Shown piece by piece: positions 36,051 to 44,271 of a stretch of DNA of 64,000 bases. Position numbers and translations under genes: made by a program. Where the stretch lies: positions 1,100,962 to 1,164,961 of the forward strand of contig NZ_JACHNV010000002.1 in assembly GCF_014199535.1 (NCBI RefSeq), written 5' to 3'. The first letter of the stretch is position 1. Each line of letters starts with the position of its first letter. The stretch comes from Hymenobacter latericoloratus. GTDB taxonomy: Bacteria > Bacteroidota > Bacteroidia > Cytophagales > Hymenobacteraceae. The notes below the pieces were generated by a model. The model saw nothing but the letters and a program-made list of their open reading frames with translations, had not been told where the DNA came from and searched no databases.

Positions 36051-37544
36051 TTAGTTGGGTACCCACACCGAGTAGCTGCGGGCGTTTACCGGGAAGTTGC
36101 CGTAGCCATTAGCATCCGTGGTGACAGTACCGGTGCGGTTTCCGGTTTTGTCGGTGAGGGTGGCGTTTTTGAAGGGTGAGGTAATGCCCTTGGTGCGGGC
36201 ACTGCTGCCGTCGTTCAAAATCATCATCAGGCCCTTGTGGGTCGAGTCGCCGGCGCGGGAGTAGGCATAGTAGTCGGCGTCGTTTACACTGGTGTATTCG
36301 AAGGCGCTTCCGTAGGCGTTGGCCTTGCGAATGGCCATCAGGGTCTTGATTTGGCTACCCAGGCCGTAGTTGTAGTAGTCTTTGTAGAACACGCAGGGGT
36401 AGCCGTTGGCCCGGGTCAGAATGTAGGCGTAGGCCAGCATCTTCAGGTTAACGACTGGTGAATACAGTGCGCCGGTCGTGTGGTCGGTGTCGTGGTTATC
36501 GACGAAGGAAACCGAGAGGGTGGGGTTCGACTCCGTGAAGCCCGCGAACTGCAGGCCGCGCATATCCCAGCTGCCGTTGCCGTTGCTCATGCTCTGGAAA
36601 GTGTAGTGCAGGGGCACATCGAAGAGGCTGGTGCGCCCACCGGTAGCGGCGGCGTAATTTCTCAGATCGGTCAGGTTGCGGAACCAGGCCTCACTCACGG
36701 CAAAGCGGGAGCCTTTCACTGCATCCAGCCACTCATTTACAAACGAGGTCTGGATGTGCTTAGTGGCATCGACGCGGTACCCATCGAGGCGGAGCTTGGT
36801 GGTAATCCAGTTGCCCCAGTTCTTGGTTTCGGTGCGCTGGTTTACATCAGCATACCGGATTTCCGAACCCAGCAGGTTGTCGTAGGCGTCGTTGTTGGCG
36901 TAGGGCTGAAAGTCCCAGGCGTTCCACTGATACCAGCCGTTGTTGGGCGCCTGCTGGGTGCCGTTGAAGTTGTAGTAGCGCCACTTAAACGAGCTATAGG
37001 TGTTGCCGCGGCCAGGGTAGGTAAAGCTAGTCCATACGTTGTAGTTCTGGCCGTTGTAGCTGAACTGCTCCTGAGCGTCGGCCGAGGTTAGGTGGTTCAT
37101 CACCATGTCCTCGTACACCTGAACGCCCTGCCCGTGCAGGGCCGTAATAGCCGACTGCAACTGGGCCAGTGTGCCGTAGCGGGTGGCTACCGTGCCTTTC
37201 TGGTTGAACTCGCCCAGGTCGTACCGGTCGTACACGCCGTAACCGACATCATTAATGCTACCCCCTTTGTAAGCCGGAGGCAGCCAGATGGCCGTAAAGC
37301 CCGCCGTTTTGAACTCTGAGGCCCGGGAGCCCAGCACCTGCCACCACGTGCCCTGGCTGTTGCTGATGGGTGTATCCCAATAAAAGCCCTGCATCATCAC
37401 GCCGTTTACGGCCACGGCGTCGTTGGCTTTGGGGGTGGCAACGGGGGTAGGGGCGCCCGGGGTTGCGGTTTCCTTGCTGCACGACGACAATAGTGCGCCG
37501 GCAGTCAGCAACCCGAATAGGGCCGCCGCTGATCCTTTAAACAT
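36051..37544 (-). CDS. Lipoprotein alpha-amylase (GH13)
   Basis: A 497-aa secreted lipoprotein that should hydrolyse alpha-1,4-glucans. The signal peptide ends LLSSC with lipobox Cys22, followed by a Pro/Ala/Thr linker. The GH13 barrel is complete: VYEDMVMNH, nucleophile D259 in GYRVDATKH, acid/base E285 in VSEAW, and D352 in FVDNHDT. The start segment MQGFYWDTP and the C-terminal domain resemble bacterial liquefying-type amylases. No sus-type outer-membrane partner is nearby. Its upstream region is AT-rich with a candidate promoter and a palindrome. Confidence 0.94.
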   Translation of the reverse strand: MFKGSAAALFGLLTAGALLSSCSKETATPGAPTPVATPKANDAVAVNGVMMQGFYWDTPISNSQGTWWQVLGSRASEFKTAGFTAIWLPPAYKGGSINDVGYGVYDRYDLGEFNQKGTVATRYGTLAQLQSAITALHGQGVQVYEDMVMNHLTSADAQEQFSYNGQNYNVWTSFTYPGRGNTYSSFKWRYYNFNGTQQAPNNGWYQWNAWDFQPYANNDAYDNLLGSEIRYADVNQRTETKNWGNWITTKLRLDGYRVDATKHIQTSFVNEWLDAVKGSRFAVSEAWFRNLTDLRNYAAATGGRTSLFDVPLHYTFQSMSNGNGSWDMRGLQFAGFTESNPTLSVSFVDNHDTDHTTGALYSPVVNLKMLAYAYILTRANGYPCVFYKDYYNYGLGSQIKTLMAIRKANAYGSAFEYTSVNDADYYAYSRAGDSTHKGLMMILNDGSSARTKGITSPFKNATLTDKTGNRTGTVTTDANGYGNFPVNARSYSVWVPN

Positions 37545-37578
37545 ACTGGGTGGGTTTGGTTGTGGGAATTGGATGAAG

Positions 37579-37611
37579 CAAGTATAAAAGACGCTAATAG
37601 GAATTATGCAA
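37579..37611 (-). promoter_or_regulatory. Candidate promoter of the amylase gene
   Basis: On the minus strand, TTG at 37609-37611 and TATACTTG at 37579-37586 (one mismatch to TAnnTTTG) are 22 bp apart. The -7 element is about 35 bp upstream of the ATG at 37544. Confidence 0.45.
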
Positions 37612-37644
37612 TATCATTTTGGCTATTGATAAATAAATAGTAAG

Positions 37645-37657
37645 TGGTTACTAACCA
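37645..37657. promoter_or_regulatory. 13-bp palindrome, possible operator
   Basis: TGGTTACTAACCA is a perfect dyad around a central C, located about 100 bp upstream of the amylase start, upstream of the candidate promoter. A single site is weak evidence for a regulator. Confidence 0.35.
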
Positions 37658-37790
37658 ATATTTAGCCGTTTTTGCGACTCTATTCGGTGCTCTATTAACT
37701 TAAGTGGTGCAATTTATAGCAAGGCTTCTATAGGTAATGTTCTATTTGCATGAAATGGTGTTTAATTGATGTGGCTTGTTTTGTGGAGAA

Positions 37791-37826
37791 AATAAAAAGG
37801 GGCCGCCTCTCGAGAGGCAGCCCCTT
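37791..37826 (-). terminator. Intrinsic terminator of accC
   Basis: The outer stem aaggggc/gcccctt and a self-complementary inner part gcctctcgagaggc are followed on the minus strand by tttttatttt. It lies 20 bp past the accC stop. Confidence 0.85.
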
Positions 37827-37845
37827 GTATATAGAGTCAGAACTT

Positions 37846-39192
37846 TTACAGTTCCGAGAAGTCAAAGGAAGTTTCCAGAAACTTCGTGGTGAAGTTACCC
37901 GCTTTAAAATCCGCGTTGTCCATGAGCTTGAGATGGAACGGAATAGTGGTTTTGATGCCTTCTACCACGAACTCCGACAGGGCCCGCTTCATTTTCACGA
38001 TGCACTCCTCGCGGGTTTGCGCTACCGTGATAAGCTTGGCAATCATGGAATCGTAGTTTGGCGGAATCTGGTAGCCCGCATATACGTGCGTGTCCACGCG
38101 CACGCCGTGGCCACCCGGAATGTGCAGCACCGTGATTTTACCGGGCGAAGGACGGAAGCCATTGGCCGGATCCTCGGCGTTGATGCGGCACTCCATGGCG
38201 TGCATTTTGGGGCCGTAGTTGTTGCCCGTAATCGGAATACCGGCCGCTACCTTGATCTGCTCCTTGATCAGATCGTAGTTGATTACTTCTTCGGTCACGG
38301 GGTGCTCCACCTGAATCCGGGTGTTCATCTCCATGAAGTAGAAGTCCCGGTTCTTATCTACCAGAAACTCAATGGTGCCCACGCCTTCGTAGCCGATGGC
38401 GGCGGCGCCGGCAATGGCAGCCGCGCCCATCCGCTCACGCAGCTCCTCGGTCATGAAGGGCGAAGGGGCCTCTTCCACCAGCTTCTGGTGGCGGCGCTGA
38501 ATAGAGCAGTCGCGCTCCGAGAGGTGGCAGACGTGGCCGTACTGGTCGCCGCACACCTGAATCTCGATGTGGCGGGGCTCCTCCACAAACTTCTCCAGGT
38601 ACACGCCGTCGTTGCCGAAAGCCGCCTTGGCTTCCGTGCGGGCATCGTTCCACGCCTTCTCAAACTCGTCTTCGGAGTTGATGATGCGCATACCCCGGCC
38701 ACCGCCACCGGCCGTAGCCTTCAGAATTACCGGATACTTAATTTCAGCCGCTACTTTTTTGCCTTGCTCCACCGATTCCAGCAGGCCCACCGAGCCCGGA
38801 ATGCAAGGCACGCCCGCGGCAATCATGGTAGCTTTGGCCGAGGCCTTGTCGCCCATCTGGTTGATCATCTCGGGCGAGGCCCCGATGAACTTGATGCCGT
38901 TTTCCTGGCATACGCGCGAGAATTCGGCATTTTCGCTCAGGAAGCCGTAGCCGGGGTGAATGGCATCGGCGTTGGTGATTTCGGCAGCGGCAATCAGGGT
39001 AGGAATGCTCAGGTAGCTTTGCGCCGAGCTGGGCGGACCAATGCACACGGCTTCGTCGGCGAAGCGAACGTGCAGGCTTTCCTTATCGGCAGTCGAGTAA
39101 ACGGCTACCGTCTTGATGCCCATTTCCTTGCAGGTCCGAATCACGCGCAGCGCAATTTCGCCCCGGTTGGCAATCAGTATTTTCTTGAACAC
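37846..39192 (-). CDS. accC: Acetyl-CoA carboxylase, biotin carboxylase subunit
   Basis: A 448-aa ATP-grasp enzyme that carboxylates biotin on AccB with bicarbonate and ATP, the first half-reaction of malonyl-CoA synthesis. It starts [18 protein letters not shown] and has [43 protein letters not shown] and the catalytic RxxxED-type segments. Length is normal. It is the last gene of the accB-accC pair in the fatty-acid cluster; a short inverted repeat separates the two genes. Confidence 0.97.
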   Translation of the reverse strand: MFKKILIANRGEIALRVIRTCKEMGIKTVAVYSTADKESLHVRFADEAVCIGPPSSAQSYLSIPTLIAAAEITNADAIHPGYGFLSENAEFSRVCQENGIKFIGASPEMINQMGDKASAKATMIAAGVPCIPGSVGLLESVEQGKKVAAEIKYPVILKATAGGGGRGMRIINSEDEFEKAWNDARTEAKAAFGNDGVYLEKFVEEPRHIEIQVCGDQYGHVCHLSERDCSIQRRHQKLVEEAPSPFMTEELRERMGAAAIAGAAAIGYEGVGTIEFLVDKNRDFYFMEMNTRIQVEHPVTEEVINYDLIKEQIKVAAGIPITGNNYGPKMHAMECRINAEDPANGFRPSPGKITVLHIPGGHGVRVDTHVYAGYQIPPNYDSMIAKLITVAQTREECIVKMKRALSEFVVEGIKTTIPFHLKLMDNADFKAGNFTTKFLETSFDFSEL

Positions 39193-39210
39193 AGGTCTGA
39201 AGTAGATAAG

Positions 39211-39283
39211 AGAAGCTAGAGCTTAGAACTTAGACGTGGCAGCCTGTGCTACCCCGCAGTCTAAGCTCTATGCTCTAGCTTCT
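39211..39283. repeat. 25-bp inverted repeat between accC and accB
   Basis: The arms 39211-39235 and 39259-39283 are reverse complements with two mismatches and a 23-nt spacer. Composition (AGCTAGAGCTTAGA words) is like the repeat at 30548-30658 and unlike the neighbouring genes. In RNA it would form a long hairpin between the accB and accC coding regions. Confidence 0.8.
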
Positions 39284-39294
39284 ACGTTCTCAAA

Positions 39295-39834
39295 TTACAT
39301 CGGCTCAATGAGGAACAGGGGCTGGTCGAATTCCACGGGAGAGGCATTTTCCACCATGGCTTTCACCACCCGGCCCGACTGTTCAGCTTCAATTTCGTTG
39401 AAGAGCTTCATGGCTTCGATGATGCAGATAACCTGCCCTTTCTCCACCAGGTCGCCTACCTGCACGAAAGCCGGCGAATCGGGGCTGTTGCTGCGGTAGA
39501 AGGTGCCAATCATCGGGGCTTTCAGTGGCACGTAGTTGCCACCGGTGGCTTCTGCAGCGACCGGGGCAGCCGGCGCGGCCGGGGCGGCCGGAGCCGCCGC
39601 CGCCGGAGCGGGTGCGGCCACGGGGGCCGGGGCAGCGGCGGCCGGAGCCAGCATGCCGCCGCTCACCACTTTCGTGTTGGGCTCGCGCTGCACCGAGATT
39701 TTGAACTCCTCGGTTTCGATGTTGACTTTGTTCAGACCCGACTTGGCAATGAAGTCGATGAGTTCCTGTAGTTCTTTGGCTTTCATGAGGGCGTCGGTGG
39801 GCTTGTTGGGCTGCTTACTTGACTCTTTCGACAT
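39295..39834 (-). CDS. accB: Acetyl-CoA carboxylase, biotin carboxyl carrier protein
   Basis: A 179-aa carrier protein. The N-terminal helical part is followed by a flexible Ala/Pro-rich linker (about residues 65-100), then the biotinyl domain with the modified Lys in EAMKLFNEIEAE. VPLKAPMIGTFYR is also canonical. The start is ATG 39834, which overlaps the end of efp by 20 bp in another frame, so translation is likely coupled. It works with AccC downstream. Confidence 0.95.
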   Translation of the reverse strand: MSKESSKQPNKPTDALMKAKELQELIDFIAKSGLNKVNIETEEFKISVQREPNTKVVSGGMLAPAAAAPAPVAAPAPAAAAPAAPAAPAAPVAAEATGGNYVPLKAPMIGTFYRSNSPDSPAFVQVGDLVEKGQVICIIEAMKLFNEIEAEQSGRVVKAMVENASPVEFDQPLFLIEPM

Positions 39835-40378
39835 AGGAGTAGTCGCTTGTCTTGATGCGAATTTTGGTATCGGTATCAATAAACAGCGGCACCTGAATGC
39901 GGGCCCCCGTTTCCACAATGGCGGGTTTGAGCGTGTTGGTGGCCGTGTCGCCTTTCAGGCCGGGCTCGGTGTAGGTTACCACCAGCTCCACCGTAGTGGG
40001 CAGCTCGGCGGTAAGCGGCTGCTCGGTTTCGGCGTGGAACAGGATGGTTGCCTCCTGGCCTTCCTTCATCAGGTCGGCAAAGGGCACCATGGCCTCGGGC
40101 AGCACCACCTGCTCGAAGGTTGCGTTGTCCATGAACGTGTAGCCGTAGTCGTCCTTGTACAGGTACTGGTGGGGGCGCTGCTCCACGCGGGCCGTTTCTA
40201 CCTTCACGCCGGCGTTGAAGGTATTGTCGATGGTGCGGCCGGTTTTGATGTTGCGAAGCTTGGTCCGCACGAAAGCCGGCCCTTTGCCGGGCTTCACGTG
40301 CTGGAATTCGGTGATGACGTGCAACTCGCCGTTGTAGTTCAGAACGAGCCCGTTGCGAAAGTCTGCGGTCGTGGCCAT
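39815..40378 (-). CDS. efp: Elongation factor P
   Basis: A 187-aa three-domain factor that rescues ribosomes stalled at polyproline. It has the N-terminal loop HVKPGKGPAFVRTK, with the Lys of the tip loop (the site modified in many bacteria), then NTFNAGVKVETA, and a C-terminal ARIQVPLFIDTDTKIRI. The start is ATG 40378; the longer frame adds a non-conserved leader. It overlaps the accB start by 20 bp. Confidence 0.96.
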   Translation of the reverse strand: MATTADFRNGLVLNYNGELHVITEFQHVKPGKGPAFVRTKLRNIKTGRTIDNTFNAGVKVETARVEQRPHQYLYKDDYGYTFMDNATFEQVVLPEAMVPFADLMKEGQEATILFHAETEQPLTAELPTTVELVVTYTEPGLKGDTATNTLKPAIVETGARIQVPLFIDTDTKIRIKTSDYSYVERVK

Positions 40379-40486
40379 GGTGGGAAAAGAGTTTGAGAGG
40401 GAAAACCAGGTAGGAGAAGCCGGAAACGGCGGGTTCAAACCTGCATTTTCAACAGTCAGAAAGTGAGTTACTAGGGTGGAAACGCA

Positions 40487-40521
40487 ACGAGCCGCCCCGG
40501 AAAGATGGCGGGGCGGCTCGT
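40487..40521. other. Intercistronic hairpin between fabH and efp
   Basis: A GC-rich stem (acgagccgcccc with ggggcggctcgt) of about 12 bp with an 11-nt loop lies in the 186-bp gap downstream of fabH. No T-run follows on the minus strand, so it is more likely a processing or attenuating structure than a full terminator. Confidence 0.6.
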
Positions 40522-40564
40522 CGGGAGTGCAAGTATAGAAGTTTTCTACTTGTGGGCCGCCAAT

Positions 40565-41578
40565 TTAGGCTGCGGTAGGATCGGGCTTGGGGTCGTAGGC
40601 CCACTTCAGGTACAGAGAGCCCCAGGTGAAGCCTCCGCCAAAGGCGGCAATAATCAGGTTGTCGCCCTTGCGTAGGCGCTGCTCATAGTCGGCCAAGCAC
40701 AGCGGAATGGTGCCGTTGGTGGTGTTGCCGTACTTATGGATGTTGAGCATCACTTTCTCGGGCCCGATGCCCACCCGGTTGGCGGTAGCGTCAATGATGC
40801 GCTTGTTGGCCTGGTGAGGCACCAGCCAGTCGATGGTATCCGGGTTGAGGCCGTTACGGTCAGCTACCTGAGCCGCTACGTCGGCCATGTTTTTCACGGC
40901 GAACTTGAATACCGCCGCGCCTTCCTGGTACACGTAATGCTCGCGGTTGGCTACGGTTTCGGCGGAAGGCGGGCGGCGGGAGCCACCGGCTTTCTGGTGC
41001 AGGTACTGCTCTCCGGTGCCATCGGAGTGCAGCTCCTGGTCGAGCAGGCCCAGGCCTTCGGTGTTGGGCTCCAGCAGCACGGCCCCGGCGCCGTCGCCGA
41101 AGATGATGCAGGTAGCACGGTCCGTATAGTCGATAATGCTCGACATTTTATCGGCGCCCACCACAATAACCTTTTTGTAGGTTCCGGTCGCAATAAACTG
41201 CGAACCCGTGGCCAGAGCATACATAAAGCCCGAGCAGGCCGCCTGCATGTCGAAGCTGAAGGCTTTGGTAGCCCCCACGGCCGCCGAAATGATATTGGCC
41301 GTAGCCGGAAAGACCAGGTCCGGGGTAGTGGTAGCGCAGATCAGCAGGTCGATGTCCTCGGCCTTGTTGCCCGTTTTCGCCAGCAGCTGCTCCACGGCCT
41401 TGATGCCCATTACGGAGGTGCCCCGGCCTTCGCCCTTCAGAATGTGTCGCTCCTGAATTCCGGTTCGGCTCATAATCCACTCGTCGGTCGTGTCGACCAT
41501 GGTTTCGAGCTCCTGATTGGTAAGCACGTAATCGGGCACGTAGGCGCCGACTCCGGTAATGGCAGCGGTAATCTTCAT
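40565..41578 (-). CDS. fabH: 3-oxoacyl-ACP synthase III
   Basis: A 337-aa ketoacyl synthase that starts fatty-acid synthesis by condensing acyl-CoA with malonyl-ACP. The Cys-His-Asn triad is C115 (QAACSGF), H255 (PHQANKR) and N285 (GNTTNGT). The last motif is usually GNTSAAS, so the segment after the catalytic Asn is changed to [12 protein letters not shown] ends the protein. The start is ATG 41578. Its neighbour plsX, 65 bp upstream, is the usual partner in lipid synthesis. Confidence 0.95.
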   Translation of the reverse strand: MKITAAITGVGAYVPDYVLTNQELETMVDTTDEWIMSRTGIQERHILKGEGRGTSVMGIKAVEQLLAKTGNKAEDIDLLICATTTPDLVFPATANIISAAVGATKAFSFDMQAACSGFMYALATGSQFIATGTYKKVIVVGADKMSSIIDYTDRATCIIFGDGAGAVLLEPNTEGLGLLDQELHSDGTGEQYLHQKAGGSRRPPSAETVANREHYVYQEGAAVFKFAVKNMADVAAQVADRNGLNPDTIDWLVPHQANKRIIDATANRVGIGPEKVMLNIHKYGNTTNGTIPLCLADYEQRLRKGDNLIIAAFGGGFTWGSLYLKWAYDPKPDPTAA

Positions 41579-41643
41579 TAGAGGGAGGACGGAAAACGCG
41601 GCAAAGGAAAAGTCCGGCTCGGCGGCCGGACTCATGGTTGCCC

Positions 41644-42585
41644 TTAGGACTTGAAGGTGTTTTTTATCTGGTCGGCGATGCCGGAGCTGGCCATTTGGTA
41701 GCCTTGCAGCAGCATGTTGCTGATAGCCAGCGGCGTGCTCACACCGTGCCCGATAATGGCGTTGTCGTTGATGCCCAGGATGGGGGAGCCCCCCACGGCT
41801 TCATAGTTGAATTTGTCGAGAAAGGGGTCGTGAATATTCTTTTCGGCGATGATGTCATACACCGACTCGGCCATCTTCAAGACCACGTTGCCCGTAAAGC
41901 CGTCGCAGACAATCACGTCGGCTTTGTCATTGAACAGGTCGCGCCCCTCGATGTTGCCGATGAAGTGAATGTGCGGGTTCACTTTCAGCAGCTGGTGCGC
42001 GGCCTGGGTAATAGCAGTTCCTTTGCCTTCTTCTTCGCCCAGGTTCATGAGGCCTACTTTGGGTTTCCCGATGCCAAGCACGTACTGAGCGTACAAAGAG
42101 CCCAACTCCCCGAACTGCTCCAGCATTTCGGGTTTGCACTCGGCATTGGCCCCTACGTCGAGCATGATGCCCATGCCCCCGCTCAGCTTCGGAACGAAGT
42201 TGGCAATGGCCGGTCGCATAACGCCCGGTACTGCTTTCACACTGAACATAGCCCCCACCAGCATCGCGCCGGTGTTGCCCGCCGAGCAGAACGCTTCCAC
42301 CTCGCCGGTAGCCAGCATCCGGTACCCGACGGCAATGCTGGAGTCCTGCTTTTGCTGGTAGGCTTTGGCCGGGTGTTCGCCCATCTCAATGATTTGCGAA
42401 GCGGGAACTACCAGTAGGTCGGCCGCGTCAGGGCCGTGCTGGGCCACCAGGGGGCGCACGGCGTCTTCCTGGCCGATGAGCACAATCTGGGCCTTGCCGG
42501 CCAGCGCTTTGGCGGCCAGTACGGCCCCATCGACGGCGGCCTGAGGTGCGAAATCGCCCCCCATTGCGTCCAGGGCTATCTTCAT
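41644..42585 (-). CDS. plsX: Phosphate acyltransferase PlsX
   Basis: A 313-aa enzyme that converts acyl-ACP to acyl-phosphate for phospholipid synthesis. It starts [15 protein letters not shown] and has [24 protein letters not shown] and [15 protein letters not shown], all canonical PlsX motifs. It lies between rpmF and fabH, the order found in many bacteria. Confidence 0.97.
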   Translation of the reverse strand: MKIALDAMGGDFAPQAAVDGAVLAAKALAGKAQIVLIGQEDAVRPLVAQHGPDAADLLVVPASQIIEMGEHPAKAYQQKQDSSIAVGYRMLATGEVEAFCSAGNTGAMLVGAMFSVKAVPGVMRPAIANFVPKLSGGMGIMLDVGANAECKPEMLEQFGELGSLYAQYVLGIGKPKVGLMNLGEEEGKGTAITQAAHQLLKVNPHIHFIGNIEGRDLFNDKADVIVCDGFTGNVVLKMAESVYDIIAEKNIHDPFLDKFNYEAVGGSPILGINDNAIIGHGVSTPLAISNMLLQGYQMASSGIADQIKNTFKS

Positions 42586-42634
42586 GAACGGAAAATCAAA
42601 GAGGTCCGGGAGAGAAGCACTGCAGCGGCGCCCA

Positions 42635-42678
42635 CATCCCCGGCCCTACCTCGGCTAAGAGGCCGAAAGCCGGGGATG
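42635..42678. other. Intercistronic hairpin between rpmF and plsX
   Basis: A 10-bp stem catccccggc/gccggggatg plus an inner tcggc/gccga pairing lies in the 142-bp gap between rpmF and plsX. No T-run is seen. It may separate the abundant ribosomal-protein message from plsX by processing. Confidence 0.6.
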
Positions 42679-42727
42679 CTTGAAACGGGCCACGCCACTA
42701 CAAGGCGGGTAAGCAGCTAACGAGCGA

Positions 42728-42952
42728 CTATTCCTCGTCGTTGTCGGTAGCGGCCGGAGCAGCTACGGGAGCGTAGTCTTTGATGGCTACTTTACCGTTC
42801 AGGTACAGGTCGCCGTCAACTACATAAGCTTTATGACGCAGGTGCAGCTCACCAGTGGTCGAGCAAACCGAAACAGCCTTCGGGGTCAGTTTGTAGTGGC
42901 TACGACGCTTGTCACGGGTTGCGGAGGAGGTCCGGCGCTTAGGATGTGCCAT
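42728..42952 (-). CDS. rpmF: 50S ribosomal protein L32
   Basis: A 74-aa protein that starts AHPKRRTSSATRDKRRSHY, the standard bL32 N-terminus. The zinc-type C-terminal half contains SVCSTTGELHLRH with only one Cys, so it is a C-minus form without the four-Cys zinc site. A short acidic, Ala/Pro tail follows. It is 70 bp downstream of the DUF177 gene, the usual order. Confidence 0.97.
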   Translation of the reverse strand: MAHPKRRTSSATRDKRRSHYKLTPKAVSVCSTTGELHLRHKAYVVDGDLYLNGKVAIKDYAPVAAPAATDNDEE

Positions 42953-43022
42953 GGTTGAAAAAAGGGATGATTAAAAGCAAAGAGAAATTATAAAAACGGA
43001 AGTCAGCGGAAGATGCGCTCCT

Positions 43023-43562
43023 TTAGTTGAGGTTGCGCAGCGCATTCCAGCGCGGGTCGATGCCGTTGTTGTCGTCATTGTCATCATCCTCGCCCTCCTG
43101 GCGGGTAGTGAAAATGAGCTTGGCATCGGCCTCAGGGTTTTCGTCGGGCTCATTCTGGAAGCGCGGGTGCAGCTTCTTCATGGGCAGCGAAAGACCAATA
43201 TAATCGAAGAGGTGCTGGGCCAGGGGCAGGCTCTGGGTGTCGGGCGTGATTTGCAGCACGTTGTCATCCAGCTCCAGGTTCTGGTCGCCGAAGCGCACCA
43301 GCAGTTGCTCCTGGGCCTCCACTTCCTGGTCGTACTCATCCAAGCTACGGTCGCAGATCTGGCGCACGGTGCCGTGCAGGTCGAAATCCACGGTAATCAG
43401 CCGGTCGGTTTTGGTCAGGGTTACGTCGGCGTGCACCTGGCCATCGGGGATGAGTTGCTGGTCGAACTGCTCAAAGAAGGCTTTGTCCAGGTCAAACGCG
43501 AAGTGGTGCGTTTTATCGGCCAGCTTGGCAATGTTGATGTCGTATTGCGAGTCCTTCTTCAC
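43023..43562 (-). CDS. DUF177/YceD family protein
   Basis: A 179-aa protein of the YceD family, implicated in large-subunit rRNA or ribosome-related functions in other bacteria. The conserved core DFDLHGTVRQICDRSLDEYDQEV and a C-terminal acidic stretch (EGEDDDNDDNNG) are visible. It precedes rpmF, the conserved arrangement. It probably heads an operon with rpmF-plsX-fabH-efp-accB-accC. Confidence 0.9.
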   Translation of the reverse strand: MKKDSQYDINIAKLADKTHHFAFDLDKAFFEQFDQQLIPDGQVHADVTLTKTDRLITVDFDLHGTVRQICDRSLDEYDQEVEAQEQLLVRFGDQNLELDDNVLQITPDTQSLPLAQHLFDYIGLSLPMKKLHPRFQNEPDENPEADAKLIFTTRQEGEDDDNDDNNGIDPRWNALRNLN

Positions 43563-43582
43563 GGCTAGGTTGTAGCAGGGGG

Positions 43583-43590
43583 CAAAAGTA
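43583..43590 (-). promoter_or_regulatory. -7 element heading the DUF177-rpmF-plsX-fabH cluster
   Basis: Read on the minus strand this is TACTTTTG, a TAnnTTTG match, 21 bp upstream of the DUF177 start. Confidence 0.58.
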
Positions 43591-43635
43591 GAAAGTTTTG
43601 CCGGGTTTGTAAAAGCAGAGGCGGGGTAGGAAGAG

Positions 43636-44004
43636 CTAGGCGTTTTTCAGAATAAAGTCTGAGGGAATGCCCAGGCGCTCATACAGCCGCTTGGCTAGAT
43701 CAAGGGTTACGCGCCGCTTGCCACTCAGGATTTGCGACAGGCGCCCGGCCGGCACTTCCAGCAGCTCAGCCAGCTCTTTCTGTTTCAGCCGCATTTGCTG
43801 GCGCTTCAGCTCAATCATCTCGGCCAAAGAGGTTGGCAGGTTCGGGATGGGTAGCAGACCCAGCTTGCTCTCGTACGTATCCAGGGCGGTAATCAGCTCC
43901 CGAAACTCCGCTTCCAGCGTGGCGTTGCCTTCAATGCCGGCAGCCACCAGCGCGTCGAGGCGGCGCAGGGCAGTGCGGTAGTCTGAAGGAGTAGTCAGCG
44001 TCAT
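43636..44004 (-). CDS. HigA-like XRE-family regulator, no toxin partner seen
   Basis: A 122-aa protein. The N-terminal helical part (TALRRLDALVAA...ELITALDTYESKLG) and the C-terminal helix-turn-helix (LKQKELAELLEVPAGRLSQILSGKRRVTLDLAKRLYERLGIP) match COG5499/HigA-type antitoxins. Such antitoxins normally follow a HigB or HigB-2 toxin. The upstream 44005-44271 holds no toxin-like frame, so the protein is either solitary or acts as a stand-alone repressor. It has a good promoter directly upstream. Confidence 0.85.
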   Translation of the reverse strand: MTLTTPSDYRTALRRLDALVAAGIEGNATLEAEFRELITALDTYESKLGLLPIPNLPTSLAEMIELKRQQMRLKQKELAELLEVPAGRLSQILSGKRRVTLDLAKRLYERLGIPSDFILKNA

Positions 44005-44057
44005 GAAAGGAGGCAGAAAGCAAAACGGAACCGAAAACGGCCCCGCTGATTACGCTA

Positions 44058-44087
44058 CAAAGGTACAAGCTGATTTTAAAACAGCAA
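44058..44087 (-). promoter_or_regulatory. Promoter of the HigA-like gene
   Basis: On the minus strand, TTTG (44084-44087) and TACCTTTG (44058-44065) are 18 bp apart, a good -33/-7 pair. It lies in an AT-rich stretch about 55 bp upstream of the start codon, a typical place for autoregulation. Confidence 0.7.
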
Positions 44088-44197
44088 AGTAAATTTCGAT
44101 TTTGAAAAGAATGTTTCCGTTTGGTTTAAAATGGCTAGGCAGAATTCTTCGCTCTAAACAAAGGTGCAGGCCTGCAAGATTGGGCTTACAAGGGGGG

Positions 44198-44247
44198 CGT
44201 AAAGAAAAGGGGTAGGACGCCCTGGCAAACCAAGGCCGCCTACCCCT
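44198..44247 (-). terminator. Terminator of pdxA
   Basis: The stem aggggtagg/cctacccct (44208-44216 with 44239-44247) has a partly paired interior (ccctgg/ccaagg). On the minus strand it is followed by ttttcttt. Confidence 0.75.
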
Positions 44248-44271
44248 CTTGGTGTTTTGCACCGCCCAGCG

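Larger units (their letters stand above)
37545..37790. other. AT-rich stretch upstream of the amylase gene
   Basis: About 245 bp of clearly AT-rich DNA in a GC-rich window. It contains no gene: short frames lack protein-like features. It holds the amylase promoter region and a 13-bp palindrome. High AT content may reflect regulation by a DNA-binding protein or a remnant of transferred DNA. Confidence 0.6.

Noticed and set aside
44050..44262. Small minus-strand open frame as a HigB toxin for the HigA-like regulator
   Set aside because: It has no HigB/RelE-like pattern, overlaps the promoter and terminator, and is rich in Arg/Pro/Leu typical of noise.
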